Assembly (NCBI GenBank): GCA_023459055.1
Contig: JAEWVR010000011.1
Coordinates: forward strand, 186,001 to 250,000
Reading direction: 5' to 3'
Origin: Fibrobacterota bacterium
GTDB lineage: Bacteria; Fibrobacterota; Chitinivibrionia; Chitinivibrionales; Chitinispirillaceae
Length of the DNA stretch: 64,000 nt
This document shows positions 8,986-18,226 of this stretch, piece by piece. Position numbers and translations under genes: made by a program. The number at the start of each line of letters is the position of its first letter. The first letter of the stretch is position 1. The notes below the pieces were generated by a model. It worked only from the letters and a program-made list of their open reading frames with translations, was not told the DNA's origin and made no database searches.

Positions 8986-9861
8986 TTATTCTATATTTTG
9001 AATTTGTTCTCTGATTCGTTCGATATTCTCTTTAAGTTTTACTGACTGATGAGAAATCTCAGTATCATTTGCTTTTGAGCCGATAGTATTTGCCTCACGA
9101 TTCATCTCCTGAAGCAGAAAGCCCATACGTTTTCCTACTGGTTCGTCAAGTTCAAAATCTGCACTGAACTTTTCGATATGAGCTCTGAGCCGTGTACATT
9201 CTTCAGTTATGTCAAGACGATCTGCAAAGATTGCGATCTCCGTCTGCATCCGTAAAGGATCCGGAGGATTATCGATAAGCTTCTGGACTTTTTCAGTCAG
9301 CACCTTTGCATATTCCTGAATACGGACTGGTGCACGCTTCTCAACCAGTTGCAATGATTTTGTAATATCCTTGAGTAATTTTTTAAGATCTTTTACAAGC
9401 ATTGCAGCTTCAGTCTCGCGAGCCTTCTGGAATGCGGCAATAGATTCTGCGAGCACCGGCTTAAGATGTTTCCACAACACCTCTTCATCAAATGTATCAG
9501 ATTCGGTTTTGATAAAATCGCTGAAATTAAGAAGATCATTAAGTGTGACTTTACCATCAAGCTTGTACGCTTTCTGAATTTCACCAAAAATTTTCATGTA
9601 GCCATCAACCGTCTTTTTATCCCAGGATAGCTTAGATTCTGTATCTTCACGGTCACAACTGATTAATACGGTTACAGATCCACGTGAAATGGCTGATGAG
9701 ATCTCTTTTTTCACCCGCGCCTCAAGATTTGCAGCAAACTTTGGAAGCCGTATCTGAAGTTCGAGAAAGCGGTTGTTCACACCACGGATTTCAACTCTGT
9801 AAGTCCCTGACGGGCTTGCACCTTCAGCAAGTCCGAACCCTGTCATACTGCGAATTGGCAT
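8986..9861 (-). CDS. yicC: YicC-family endoribonuclease
   Basis: 291 residues, the normal length. The opening IRSMTGFG and the closing segment around GFLLQEMNREANTIGSKAND are hallmark YicC motifs. The family includes E. coli YicC, reported as an RNase. AAGGAAAA precedes the ATG. It is the first gene of the leftward operon that runs to radA; the 222 bp upstream hold divergent promoters shared with the toxin-antitoxin pair. Confidence 0.95.
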   Translation of the reverse strand: MPIRSMTGFGLAEGASPSGTYRVEIRGVNNRFLELQIRLPKFAANLEARVKKEISSAISRGSVTVLISCDREDTESKLSWDKKTVDGYMKIFGEIQKAYKLDGKVTLNDLLNFSDFIKTESDTFDEEVLWKHLKPVLAESIAAFQKARETEAAMLVKDLKKLLKDITKSLQLVEKRAPVRIQEYAKVLTEKVQKLIDNPPDPLRMQTEIAIFADRLDITEECTRLRAHIEKFSADFELDEPVGKRMGFLLQEMNREANTIGSKANDTEISHQSVKLKENIERIREQIQNIE

Positions 9862-10123
9862 AGTTGTTTTTCCTTAATAAATGGCCTACACCCAATAGAG
9901 ACGGAGAAAACCCTAAATATAATGAATAACCGTCAGGATTTCAAGTTAAAAGAATGGCATGTTTAGAAACTCAGAACAAGAAGATTGAGCAGTCAGGATA
10001 CCGGATAATTTCATCAGGCTCATTTTCCTTCCTCTGATAATTAGAAATTATCCTATTTCGTATCTGAGAATAATATAATTTAAATTGGAAAATAAACATT
10101 ACTTATCACATTGGAGGTTGCAG

Positions 10124-10351
10124 ATGACCGCAGCTGATCTGAAAAAAGAAATTGAAAGTTTAAGTCTGCCTGATAAGCTTTTATTAGTAGAAGATATCTG
10201 GGACTCCATCGCACAATCTAACAATCAGATACCGTTTCATGAATGGCAAAAAAATGAATTAGATGTGCGCTACGCAGATTTTAAAAATGAAAAGATACAT
10301 TTACATGATTGGAAAAGTGTTCATGAGGAACTAAGGGAAAAGTATAAATGA
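10124..10351 (+). CDS. Addiction-module antitoxin component (PF09720-like)
   Basis: 75 residues from the ATG at 10124, with GGAGG six bases upstream; a TTG at 10085 would add 13 residues but lacks a ribosome site. The sequence (ADLKKEIESLSLPDKLLLVEDIWDSI) matches the short 'putative addiction module component' family found next to ParE/RelE toxins. Its stop overlaps the next gene's start as ATGA, typical of coupled antitoxin-toxin translation. It likely neutralises the downstream toxin and may repress the shared promoter. Confidence 0.82.
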   Translation: MTAADLKKEIESLSLPDKLLLVEDIWDSIAQSNNQIPFHEWQKNELDVRYADFKNEKIHLHDWKSVHEELREKYK

Positions 10352-10629
10352 TGGTGCACTATACTGATAAAGCAAAAAATGATCTTGAAAGAGCATTCGG
10401 ATGGTATGAAACACAACGAAGAGGCTTGGGGTATGATTTCCTTGATTGTATCGAGAGTTCAATCATAAAAATCCTCTTCACGCCAGAAATGTACAACATC
10501 ATCTATAAGAATTTTCGAAGATGCATTATTAGAAGATTTCCATTTTCAATTTTCTTCACAATAGAAAATCGCGAAGTCGTAATTCATTCTGTTTTTGACA
10601 ATCGTCAGGATCCACAAAACAGGCCATAG
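10348..10629 (+). CDS. ParE/RelE-superfamily toxin
   Basis: 93 residues with the RelE/ParE fold pattern: VHYTDKAKNDLERAFGWYE at the start (helical hairpin), a central FRRCIIRRFPFSIFF strand pair and a closing VVIHSVFDNRQDP strand. The family contains mRNA interferases and gyrase poisons; the sequence alone does not tell which. It overlaps the antitoxin by 4 bases (ATGA). A 13-bp perfect hairpin lies downstream at 10675-10712. Confidence 0.82.
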   Translation: MMVHYTDKAKNDLERAFGWYETQRRGLGYDFLDCIESSIIKILFTPEMYNIIYKNFRRCIIRRFPFSIFFTIENREVVIHSVFDNRQDPQNRP

Positions 10630-10674
10630 TATTACTCTTTCTTGAGTCAGTCATACTCGCCTGATAATTCTGAC

Positions 10675-10716
10675 AATCAATGAGTATCCGGGCAGTGTAA
10701 TACTCATTGATTTTCT
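10675..10716. terminator. Strong hairpin after the toxin gene
   Basis: A 13-bp perfect inverted repeat (10675-10687 and 10700-10712) with a 12-base loop, followed by TTCT on the plus strand. It lies between the rightward toxin and the leftward GH13 gene, so it may terminate both. Confidence 0.55.
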
Positions 10717-10922
10717 ATATTATGCCACCCGGTTAGTATCAAACAGCTGCTGTAAAACCACTATTATACTGTTATATTCTGCACAATTCATTTGTAAACC
10801 AACTTTTAAACGAGATTTTTCATAAAAATTTATATACCCTCAAATCGGTTTAAACAATAATTTACAAGTCGGGTTTCTGCAGTATGCCCTCCACCTCCCT
10901 CATTCTGAAATGTGCACTCAGC

Positions 10923-12212
10923 TTATTCATAAATTAAAAGAATATCAGCCGGGTCCAGAATAAAACCATCAGGTAACGCCTCTTCAATATCCGGTGTTCT
11001 TACCAGCTGACGAACCTTTGTGCATCGTTTTACATCATGCGGTATCATCCAGTCTTCAATTATAGTATCATTTGTTAACTGCTTGTTGATTGCAATAAAT
11101 ACCGGCTTATTTCCCGATGATGACGATTTCTTCAGAAATAAAAATGGCATCTGATAATCGTTAAGCGGATGCCAGTGACCTTCTTCTGCAAGAACCGACA
11201 TTGACATCTTGAGCTTATGTACCTGTGCAATCCAGGAACTGATATCAAATTTTTGTTTGTCAACATCTGCCGGTGTACCGCGCACGACATCCATACGTGT
11301 CACTGCACCATACTCAAATCCCTGAGGCATCAGTACACCCTGCGAAAATACAGCACTGAATGCGTATCTGAACTTCTGAACGATTTCAGTTCCCGGTGGA
11401 TTACCTGCGCAGCGTTCGGTATCATGTGATTCAGCAAATCCGACTGACGGTGCAATGCGGCCATTTGCCTCATGCTGCTCGAAAAGCCATGGCTGATCAA
11501 AATTCCACCACTTTGATGAATTAAAGAGAAAATCAAAACCGACCGGTGCAAGAGCTTCTATTTGTGTCAATTGACATCCAAGCGTTTCAGCATAAAAATG
11601 CGTTTGAGGAAATCTCTTTTTTGCAGTACTGATAAGATATGACCATAGTGGTGCCGGAACCTGATACGCAGCATCACAACGATATCCAAAAATTCCCATT
11701 TTTTGGAAATATGCAATCAGCGAATCCCAGTATGCCCAAAGCCCCGCTCTGTCGCCTGATGTTTCATTTTCGATAATTGCAAGATCCCCCCAGACTGTGA
11801 TATTGCCGGGATTGCCGGGATCAATTGCAAATGGGCTAACAAGTTTCCCGTGCTCATCAAAGCGGTACCATTTCGGATTTGACATTGTAAGAACAGAGTC
11901 TACCGCAGTATGATTAATAACAAGGTCCATAATAAGCTCAAGTTTATGTTCTTTGCATTTATCAATAAACTTCTGTAATATGCTGAAATCCTTCGGATCC
12001 TGCCCTTTTCGTAAAAACAAGGAATTGAGTTTATAATAATCCTTGACAGCATACAAACTTCCCGAAAAACCGGTCTCATGAAACGGATTTACAAAAACAG
12101 CATTGAATCCCATTTCCTTAATGTGCGGCAGTGCGGCTTCCCACTCATCGATGTAGGTAAAGTGACGGGGAAAAAGATTATAAATAACCGGAACGAATGT
12201 CGACTTCTTCAT
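10923..12212 (-). CDS. GH13 alpha-amylase-family enzyme
   Basis: 429 residues without a signal peptide, so cytoplasmic. The (beta/alpha)8 motifs of GH13 are visible in order: MDLVINHTA (region I), YRCDAAY with the nucleophile Asp (region II), FYAETLG with the acid/base Glu (region III) and SHDTERCAG with the transition-state Asp (region IV). It acts on alpha-glucans, by hydrolysis or glycosyl transfer; the exact specificity is not visible. AGGAGG stands 7 bases upstream, and the ATG overlaps the panC stop (ATGA), an unusual partner for a vitamin gene. Confidence 0.85.
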   Translation of the reverse strand: MKKSTFVPVIYNLFPRHFTYIDEWEAALPHIKEMGFNAVFVNPFHETGFSGSLYAVKDYYKLNSLFLRKGQDPKDFSILQKFIDKCKEHKLELIMDLVINHTAVDSVLTMSNPKWYRFDEHGKLVSPFAIDPGNPGNITVWGDLAIIENETSGDRAGLWAYWDSLIAYFQKMGIFGYRCDAAYQVPAPLWSYLISTAKKRFPQTHFYAETLGCQLTQIEALAPVGFDFLFNSSKWWNFDQPWLFEQHEANGRIAPSVGFAESHDTERCAGNPPGTEIVQKFRYAFSAVFSQGVLMPQGFEYGAVTRMDVVRGTPADVDKQKFDISSWIAQVHKLKMSMSVLAEEGHWHPLNDYQMPFLFLKKSSSSGNKPVFIAINKQLTNDTIIEDWMIPHDVKRCTKVRQLVRTPDIEEALPDGFILDPADILLIYE

Positions 12213-13066
12213 AATGTACCTCCTATTACAATATTGTCAATAAGACGTGTCCTGCTCTCTTTTGTTCTGCATGCCACTGCAATAAGTGCAGCTGATGTAA
12301 CAGAGGTGACAGGTTTTATTTTTAAAGTATCAACAAGCTCAACATACTCTATTTCAAGCAGAGGGGATTGTCCGATTACTGTCGTTACTACATTTATAAG
12401 TGTATCAGTTTTTATAACACCATTATTGTATTGTGTAACAGCATCGGTCAGCCCTTTGTAAATAAGCGGAGCAGCCACACGTTCTGCATCTGACAGATAA
12501 ACATTACGTGAACTCATTGCAAGTCCGCTCTCCTCACGAAATATCGGCGCGACATCAATCGTAACCGACATATTCAGATCGTGAACCATTCTCTTAATGA
12601 CAAGTACCTGCTGCGCATCCTTCTGACCAAAACATGCAATCTGTGGCATAACTATATTAAAGAACTTGAGCACTACAGTAGTTACACCACGAAAATGTCC
12701 CGGTCGCGAGGCACCACAAAGACCATCAGTGATATCTTCAACATTGACATACGTACAATAATTTTCCGGATACATATCTTCTTTTGATGGCGCAAAGATA
12801 ACATCACAACCGGCCTTCTCAGCCAGTTCACAATCGGCATCAAACGGTCGCGGATATTTCTGAAAATCCTCTTTCGGTCCGAACTGAACCGGATTTACAA
12901 AGATGCTCATTACCGAAAAATCACAAGTATCATTGATTCTATCAAGCAGTGAGATGTGACCCTTGTGTAAAGCCCCCATTGTCGGTACAAGCCCGACAGA
13001 ACTTCCGCTTCGCTGCATGGTCATCGACAGGTTTTTCATCTCCGCCGGAGATCTTACTATCTTCAT
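12209..13066 (-). CDS. panC: Pantothenate synthetase
   Basis: 285 residues, standard length. PanC joins pantoate and beta-alanine using ATP. The nucleotide-binding motif PTMGALHKGH lies at 28-37, FVNPVQFGP follows, and the SSRN loop typical of PanC comes near residue 180. It supplies the CoaBC route. The TGA overlaps the GH13 start. About 130 bp with a small palindrome separate it from the kinase gene upstream. Confidence 0.96.
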   Translation of the reverse strand: MKIVRSPAEMKNLSMTMQRSGSSVGLVPTMGALHKGHISLLDRINDTCDFSVMSIFVNPVQFGPKEDFQKYPRPFDADCELAEKAGCDVIFAPSKEDMYPENYCTYVNVEDITDGLCGASRPGHFRGVTTVVLKFFNIVMPQIACFGQKDAQQVLVIKRMVHDLNMSVTIDVAPIFREESGLAMSSRNVYLSDAERVAAPLIYKGLTDAVTQYNNGVIKTDTLINVVTTVIGQSPLLEIEYVELVDTLKIKPVTSVTSAALIAVACRTKESRTRLIDNIVIGGTL

Positions 13067-13179
13067 TGAACTAAATCCTGAATTAAATTACACTTATTGC
13101 TATAGTATTACATCATTGTAAAAATGTAACGACATGGTGTTTACATTTTCTGTGAAAACCGAATTATCTACCGGTCAAT

Positions 13180-13198
13180 GGACGTATACAATACGTCC
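13180..13198. repeat. Small perfect palindrome beside the kinase stop codon
   Basis: GGACGTAT (13180-13187), ACA loop, ATACGTCC (13191-13198), ending exactly at the last base before the kinase gene's stop codon. It resembles the dispersed GGACGTAT/ATACGTCC palindromes known from many bacterial genomes. It could also act as a transcript-processing hairpin between the kinase and panC. Confidence 0.5.
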
Positions 13199-13957
13199 CT
13201 ACCCCACAACACTATCCTTCTCCCCTGCACCATCTCTGCTATCATCATCGCTGTGTCCGGTGAGAAATATCCGGTCCCGGGAACTCATCGGCTGGTAATA
13301 TTCGGTCCCATGCCTGCCGGAACGCATTATCTGATCAATGATTTCCTCCCTGTCATTCTCATTATTGACAAAATCGATATCATTGGTATTAATTATCAAA
13401 AGCGGTGTTTCGTTGTAATTGAAAAAGAACTGATTATACACTTTATTGAGCATATTCATATATTGCGGATCCATATTGTATTCATAAGACCTGCCCCTCT
13501 TTTCGATCCGCCTGAGCAGCGTTTCATCAGATGCCTGAAGATATACCACCAGATCAGGTTTTGGTATCGCAGATGTCATCACCCCTGATATTGTATTATA
13601 CAGTGCATATTCTTCATCATCAAGATTGACACTTGCAAATATCCGGTCTTTAGCAAAGATGTAATCACTGATTGTGACTGCATGAAACAGATCCTGCTGA
13701 GATACCATTTGCGAAAGCTGTTTAAATCGGGAAACAAGAAACCAGAGCTGCGTTTGAAAAGCATACGATCGTCGCTCTGTATAGAACCGCGCAAGAAACG
13801 GATTATCGTCGGCTTCCTCAAGCACAATACGACAATTAAACCGCTCTGCAAGGATATTGCTCAGGGTAGTTTTTCCAGAACCAATTACGCCTTCAATGCA
13901 TAAATAGGATACATGTGATGGCAATGAGTCACGATTTTCTTTTTTAATCAATTGCAT
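13199..13957 (-). CDS. Deoxynucleoside kinase family protein
   Basis: 252 residues. The P-loop GVIGSGKTT lies at 23-31, a DR-type substrate motif (FAKDRIFA) follows, and the lid-like arginine segment (RIEKRGRSYEYNMD) comes later, as in the dNK/dGK family that phosphorylates deoxyadenosine, deoxyguanosine or deoxycytidine for salvage. Substrate preference is not decidable from motifs. folK-kinase-panC proximity is a common arrangement. An acidic tail (HSDDDSRDG) follows the fold. Confidence 0.88.
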   Translation of the reverse strand: MQLIKKENRDSLPSHVSYLCIEGVIGSGKTTLSNILAERFNCRIVLEEADDNPFLARFYTERRSYAFQTQLWFLVSRFKQLSQMVSQQDLFHAVTISDYIFAKDRIFASVNLDDEEYALYNTISGVMTSAIPKPDLVVYLQASDETLLRRIEKRGRSYEYNMDPQYMNMLNKVYNQFFFNYNETPLLIINTNDIDFVNNENDREEIIDQIMRSGRHGTEYYQPMSSRDRIFLTGHSDDDSRDGAGEKDSVVG

Positions 13958-14046
13958 CTATCCTTGTTTTTGTCCCGGAACCAATCAACCATATAGAGAA
14001 CACACTGTTAAGATGTACAAATAATACTCAATATACCAGTACTCTG

Positions 14047-14544
14047 TTAAATATACCGAATGCCCTGCAACTGCAGATCAGTCATATTTGATTCCAGGAT
14101 CGCTTTCACGCTTTTCTGAAGTCCTGGAATGACAATGGAACCGTCAATATCATTCAAACCCTCCAGATTGAACCTTCTTGTCAGGATTCCTCTATGAGGT
14201 ATTGTCAGGATGTCACTATCCCGGATTTCATTCCCGAAGAGTAGAATGTCTATATCCGCAGTCCTCGATTTCATTGTTCCCTTGCCTACCCGTCCAAGCG
14301 TCTTCTCAATTTCCTGTGTTGCTTTTAAAAGACTGGTTGGCGATTCTGAGTAATATGCACCAATGATACGGTTTAGATACCACTGCTGTTTATCGGTAAC
14401 ATCAACCGGTTCTGTTTCCATGATACGCGATCTTTTAACTGGTGGTTCGAGTATCAGTTCAAGCAACTGTTCCATACGCAAAATATAGTCCAGTCTGTCA
14501 CCACAATTTGTTCCAAGACTGAGAAATACCTGACATTGCAGCAT
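14047..14544 (-). CDS. folK: HPPK, 6-hydroxymethyl-dihydropterin pyrophosphokinase
   Basis: 165 residues from the ATG at 14544, 22 bases downstream of the preceding stop; a longer reading into the peptidase gene has no ribosome site and no family counterpart. Motifs of FolK are present: FLSLGTNCGDR, the EPVDVTDKQQWYLN substrate loop, RTADIDILLFG (magnesium-binding) and IPHRGILTRRFNLEGL. It transfers pyrophosphate to the pterin in folate synthesis. The SD is weak, which suggests coupling to the upstream gene. Confidence 0.92.
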   Translation of the reverse strand: MLQCQVFLSLGTNCGDRLDYILRMEQLLELILEPPVKRSRIMETEPVDVTDKQQWYLNRIIGAYYSESPTSLLKATQEIEKTLGRVGKGTMKSRTADIDILLFGNEIRDSDILTIPHRGILTRRFNLEGLNDIDGSIVIPGLQKSVKAILESNMTDLQLQGIRYI

Positions 14545-14566
14545 ATTGTTACTTACAACCAGTCCC

Positions 14567-15889
14567 TTAAATTTTATCCCTGAAATGATACCCGGAAAAT
14601 ATGCCAAATTTCTTAAGCTGCTCAGCAATCTCAACCTTTTTTCCAACTGCCACAATAATCAGTTTTTCAGGTGCAAAATGCTTCCTGATTGCATCATTCA
14701 CATTGTCAAGTGTAATACCGTTCAGCAGTATATCAAACTGTTCGATATACGAATCAGGATAGTCGTAGAACCGGAGCCACATCAATTTTTCTGCTATATT
14801 TCCAATACCTTCCAGTTGAAAGGCCATGTTACCAATGGCAAATTTCTTCGCTCTGTCAAGTTCCTCAGCGGTGATCCCGTTTAAACAGAATTCACAATAC
14901 TGCTCAAGAATCGCATCAACCATTGCCCCGAGCTGATTATTCTGGGTTGATGTCGATATTGTAAATGCACCAAAAATCCGTTCAGCTGCGATCTGTGATG
15001 AGATTCCATAGGTACGCCCGACTTTGGAGCGAATGCTTGTCATAAGCCGTGATGAAAAATTACCTGCACCAAAAATATAATTTGCAAGCGCAAGCGGTCG
15101 TCTGTCAGGTGATAATTCACCCGGCATACAATGTCCCATAACAAGCGTTGTCTGTGTTGTATCATCCTTGTCGATAAGACGGAATGCTTTTTTCGATGTT
15201 TCAACAAATGGTGCAAAACAGGGCTCTGCCTGTTTATCAGCATTCCATTGTTGTACTGATTTCAGATATGTATCATTAAATTCCAAAACATCAAAGTCAC
15301 CAGCCACAACCATAATTGCATTTTTAGGACCGATATGCTCTGCGTAAAATTTTCTTATGTCATCAATGGTAATTTTCCTGATTGCATCAAGAGAGTGAAA
15401 TCTTCCTGCAGGATGTGATTTCCCGACCAACTCGACAAAAAAGTGACGATTAGCAATTATTGATGGCTCTACAGTCTCCGCATGAAGAGATGTAATCATT
15501 TCTTTCCTGATCCGCTCAAACTCTTTTGTGTCAAGTGATGGGATCATAACCATATCAAGAAACAACGGAATCAGACTTTTACGGCTTTTTGACAGCATGC
15601 GAATACCAATACCGGTATGCTCCTCCCCGACCTCGGCAAACAATGATGCACCTTCAAACTCAAGTTTTGATGAAAACTGATCAAAATGGCACAGCTGTGT
15701 TCCTTTTTGTAATAGAGCAATAACACTCTCTGCAACACCCTCTTTTCCGGGTTCATCGCAAAATCTGCCGAATGGAAACTGCAACGCCGCAACAAGACCT
15801 TCCTGTTCATGATCAGGCAGAAGAATCAACCGCAGCCCATTATCAAGTACCGTTTCATGAAATTTTGGAAATTTAAAGCTGAACGCCAT
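14567..15889 (-). CDS. M16-family peptidase subunit, catalytically degenerate
   Basis: 440 residues from the ATG at 15889 (AGAGGT upstream), 13 bases after the active M16 gene. It has the insulinase-family fold: FHETVLDNGLRLILL opening, and the second-domain GAGNFSSRLM and RSKVGRTYGISS regions. The zinc motif HxxEH is lost; the aligned stretch in GVAESVIALLQKGT keeps no histidine. This is the pattern of the non-catalytic partner in two-subunit M16 peptidases (as in MPP or PqqF/PqqG-like pairs). It likely forms a heterodimer with the neighbour. The substrate is unknown. Confidence 0.88.
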   Translation of the reverse strand: MAFSFKFPKFHETVLDNGLRLILLPDHEQEGLVAALQFPFGRFCDEPGKEGVAESVIALLQKGTQLCHFDQFSSKLEFEGASLFAEVGEEHTGIGIRMLSKSRKSLIPLFLDMVMIPSLDTKEFERIRKEMITSLHAETVEPSIIANRHFFVELVGKSHPAGRFHSLDAIRKITIDDIRKFYAEHIGPKNAIMVVAGDFDVLEFNDTYLKSVQQWNADKQAEPCFAPFVETSKKAFRLIDKDDTTQTTLVMGHCMPGELSPDRRPLALANYIFGAGNFSSRLMTSIRSKVGRTYGISSQIAAERIFGAFTISTSTQNNQLGAMVDAILEQYCEFCLNGITAEELDRAKKFAIGNMAFQLEGIGNIAEKLMWLRFYDYPDSYIEQFDILLNGITLDNVNDAIRKHFAPEKLIIVAVGKKVEIAEQLKKFGIFSGYHFRDKI

Positions 15890-15902
15890 ATAGTTGTACC
15901 TC

Positions 15903-17216
15903 TTATTTCCTTTTTGAAAACATACGATTGACAAATCCGGCAACATACAACATAACATTGGTCTTTCGTGGTACCAGATGCAGTACATGACATTTCGAGT
16001 CATCCCAGTATTTATTGGCGACTTGAATAAGACCATTGATGTCAAGTTTTTTCAATGTTTCAAAGCGTTCGACCCATTGACGATAGTCACCTTCAACACA
16101 TTCGCTGTGTCCGATTCTGTTACATATATTTTCTGCTGAATACAGCTCGAACGTTCTGCTTGACAATGTTGCATTCCTGACTTTTTCCATTTCAGTTTCA
16201 GTAATGCCATCTTTACGGATAATATCAATCTGTTTATTGATTGACCGTTCCACTTTTGCTACAGACATATCCGGTGTAAACGCTGCAAGAAACATTGACA
16301 TCCCGGCATACTTCAGAATATGATTCATCCCGCCGGTCATCACGGCAACTGATTCTTTTCTGACAACTTCTTTATGTAAACGACTACTCTCGCCGCCACT
16401 AAGTACAAGCTGTAAAATTTCCATCGCTACAGCGTCTTTGTTATTCGATGCAGGTGCCGGGTATCCTGTGACAAGCAGTGGAACATCAAATTCAATTTTG
16501 CGTTTCATACGGTGAACATTAACCTGTCCATGATGCTCTGGTATGGAGTCTGCATGAAGTTCCTGCAATACTCCGGATTTTTTAATACCAAAATAATTCT
16601 CTACACTGTCAAACACTTTGGTTTCATCAATATCACCAACGATAACAAGCACTGCATTGTTTGGTAAATACCAGCGCGAATAATATTCACGGCACTGATC
16701 AGCAGTAATTGTCTGAAGGTTTTCGATCAATCCAAGGGGTGATATCGAGTAAGGGTGATTTGTAAAGAATTCGTGGCGAAATTCAAAAAATGCCTTCGCC
16801 ACCGGATTATTCATATACGTATGATATTCCTCAATGATAACTTTTCGCTCTGTGTCAAACAGTGAACTATCAAGCTGTAAACCGTCCATCCGGTCCGCTT
16901 CAAGCTCAAGTACCATATCAAAATACTCTTTTGGAATACTGTTGATATATACAGTAACGTCCTCAGATGTAAATGCGTTGCAATGCCCTCCGACCTCATT
17001 GATCTTGCGTGCATGCTCTTCAGAGCCAACATTCCTTGAACCACGAAACATCATGTGTTCAAGTATATGCGAAATACCCCTGATACCATCACACTCACCG
17101 ACACTTCCGATCTTGTACCAAAGTTGCAATGAGACAATAGGCACTCCCGGTTTGTTAAGACATATCACCTTAAGCCCATTCGAAAGTGTTTTCTCAATAA
17201 TATTATGAAGTAGCAT
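15903..17216 (-). CDS. M16-family zinc peptidase, active subunit
   Basis: 437 residues from the ATG at 17216. The inverted zincin motif is intact: His50, Glu53, His54 (HILEH), with the distal glutamate expected in the LELEADRMDG region. It has both M16 halves, including GGGESSRLHKEV-like and SAENICNRIG parts. No signal peptide is seen, so it is probably cytoplasmic. Its start lies inside the last 14 bases of the creatininase-like gene. It probably works with the degenerate subunit encoded next. Confidence 0.92.
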   Translation of the reverse strand: MLLHNIIEKTLSNGLKVICLNKPGVPIVSLQLWYKIGSVGECDGIRGISHILEHMMFRGSRNVGSEEHARKINEVGGHCNAFTSEDVTVYINSIPKEYFDMVLELEADRMDGLQLDSSLFDTERKVIIEEYHTYMNNPVAKAFFEFRHEFFTNHPYSISPLGLIENLQTITADQCREYYSRWYLPNNAVLVIVGDIDETKVFDSVENYFGIKKSGVLQELHADSIPEHHGQVNVHRMKRKIEFDVPLLVTGYPAPASNNKDAVAMEILQLVLSGGESSRLHKEVVRKESVAVMTGGMNHILKYAGMSMFLAAFTPDMSVAKVERSINKQIDIIRKDGITETEMEKVRNATLSSRTFELYSAENICNRIGHSECVEGDYRQWVERFETLKKLDINGLIQVANKYWDDSKCHVLHLVPRKTNVMLYVAGFVNRMFSKRK

Positions 17217-17991
17217 TATCGTTTTTTTCACCTGATAAATGTGAATATCGCTCACACAATAGATTTACAATAAATTCATACAGAACTTTTCCGGCTTGAG
17301 GGGATGACAATCCGGCAGTTTCTGTCATTACTCCTCCGGGAAACATTTTTTTAAACGTTTCCGGATCACGTCCACGCTTTTTCCATTGCATATACCGCTT
17401 CAGATCCAGTGGTCTTATAGTGCCGTCCCCGACTGGTTTGTAAAAATTTTTGTCAAGATACGAAGCAACTGACAACACCACAAATTCTGATCTGTCAATA
17501 TTTCTGACAGAAAACGTTTTTCCTAGAAATTCCCTGACTGCGGTATCTGAATGTATGGAAAAGATCTGAATTTTACCACTCTGATTATTATATCTTTTCA
17601 AAAGTAATTCAAGTGCTAAAACGTTTTCTTCACTGCTGTTAAGAAGAATTACCTCTTTAAATCCCTGGAAAAAGCAATCGTTGCAAATAGATTCAAGCAT
17701 GGCGCAAAACTGCTTTGGTTTCAATCCAACTGATCCGGTAAATGCTTTATACCGGCCGCTTACCCCATAGTGTAAAACCGGAGCTTTAAGCAGTGACAAC
17801 CGCAAAGCAACCTCAGAAGCAATTGAATCAATACATAGCGCACTGATACCAAGAGGACTGGATGTACCATACGGTTCAAGTGTACTGAGAGGAATAATCA
17901 AGGATGGTGTTTGTTTCAGGTGTGATAGAATACAATCTGATGAAAGCATGTTAAAGGAATGGGGATTTGCGAAAGGGTGATCATTGTTCAT
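17203..17991 (-). CDS. Creatininase-family-like protein lacking metal ligands
   Basis: 262 residues. Its layout follows the creatinine amidohydrolase family: LIIPLSTLEPYGTSSPLG aligns with the usual LPVGSxEqHGPHLPLGtD, GFKEVILLNSSEEN with GfrrivlvNgHGGN, and a late GGVMTETAGLSSPQAG segment with the family's GVxGdPxxAt. In each block the metal-binding Glu/His/Asp are replaced, so it is probably not a hydrolase of the usual kind. It opens the operon with two M16 peptidases and may regulate or scaffold them. The assignment comes from remote similarity. Confidence 0.6.
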   Translation of the reverse strand: MNNDHPFANPHSFNMLSSDCILSHLKQTPSLIIPLSTLEPYGTSSPLGISALCIDSIASEVALRLSLLKAPVLHYGVSGRYKAFTGSVGLKPKQFCAMLESICNDCFFQGFKEVILLNSSEENVLALELLLKRYNNQSGKIQIFSIHSDTAVREFLGKTFSVRNIDRSEFVVLSVASYLDKNFYKPVGDGTIRPLDLKRYMQWKKRGRDPETFKKMFPGGVMTETAGLSSPQAGKVLYEFIVNLLCERYSHLSGEKNDNATS

Positions 17992-18022
17992 TTCATTTAC
18001 ACTCGTTATTGAGAAATAAAAA

Positions 18023-18096
18023 TCGGAGTGAGAGGATTTGAACCTCCGACTCCTTGGTCCCGAACCAAGTGCGCTACCAGGCTGCGCTACACTCCG
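18023..18096 (-). tRNA. tRNA-Pro(CGG)
   Basis: A 74-nt cloverleaf on the minus strand: acceptor CGGAGTG/CACTCCG, D arm with AGCGCAGCCTGGTAGCGC, anticodon stem CTTGG/CCAAG with loop TTCGGGA (anticodon CGG), T arm GGAGG-TTCAAAT-CCTCT. The CCA end is not encoded. It lies between the creatininase-like operon and the transglutaminase-like gene. Confidence 0.95.
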
Positions 18097-18226
18097 AGAT
18101 TTTTATTTGAAACTATCTTCAAACACCCATCAACACAGGAACCTTAAAATAGCATTTGGTGATCGATTGCGCAAGAAAAGATTACACTCTAATAACCTGA
18201 AAAACGGCGAATTTAGAGATTTTCCC

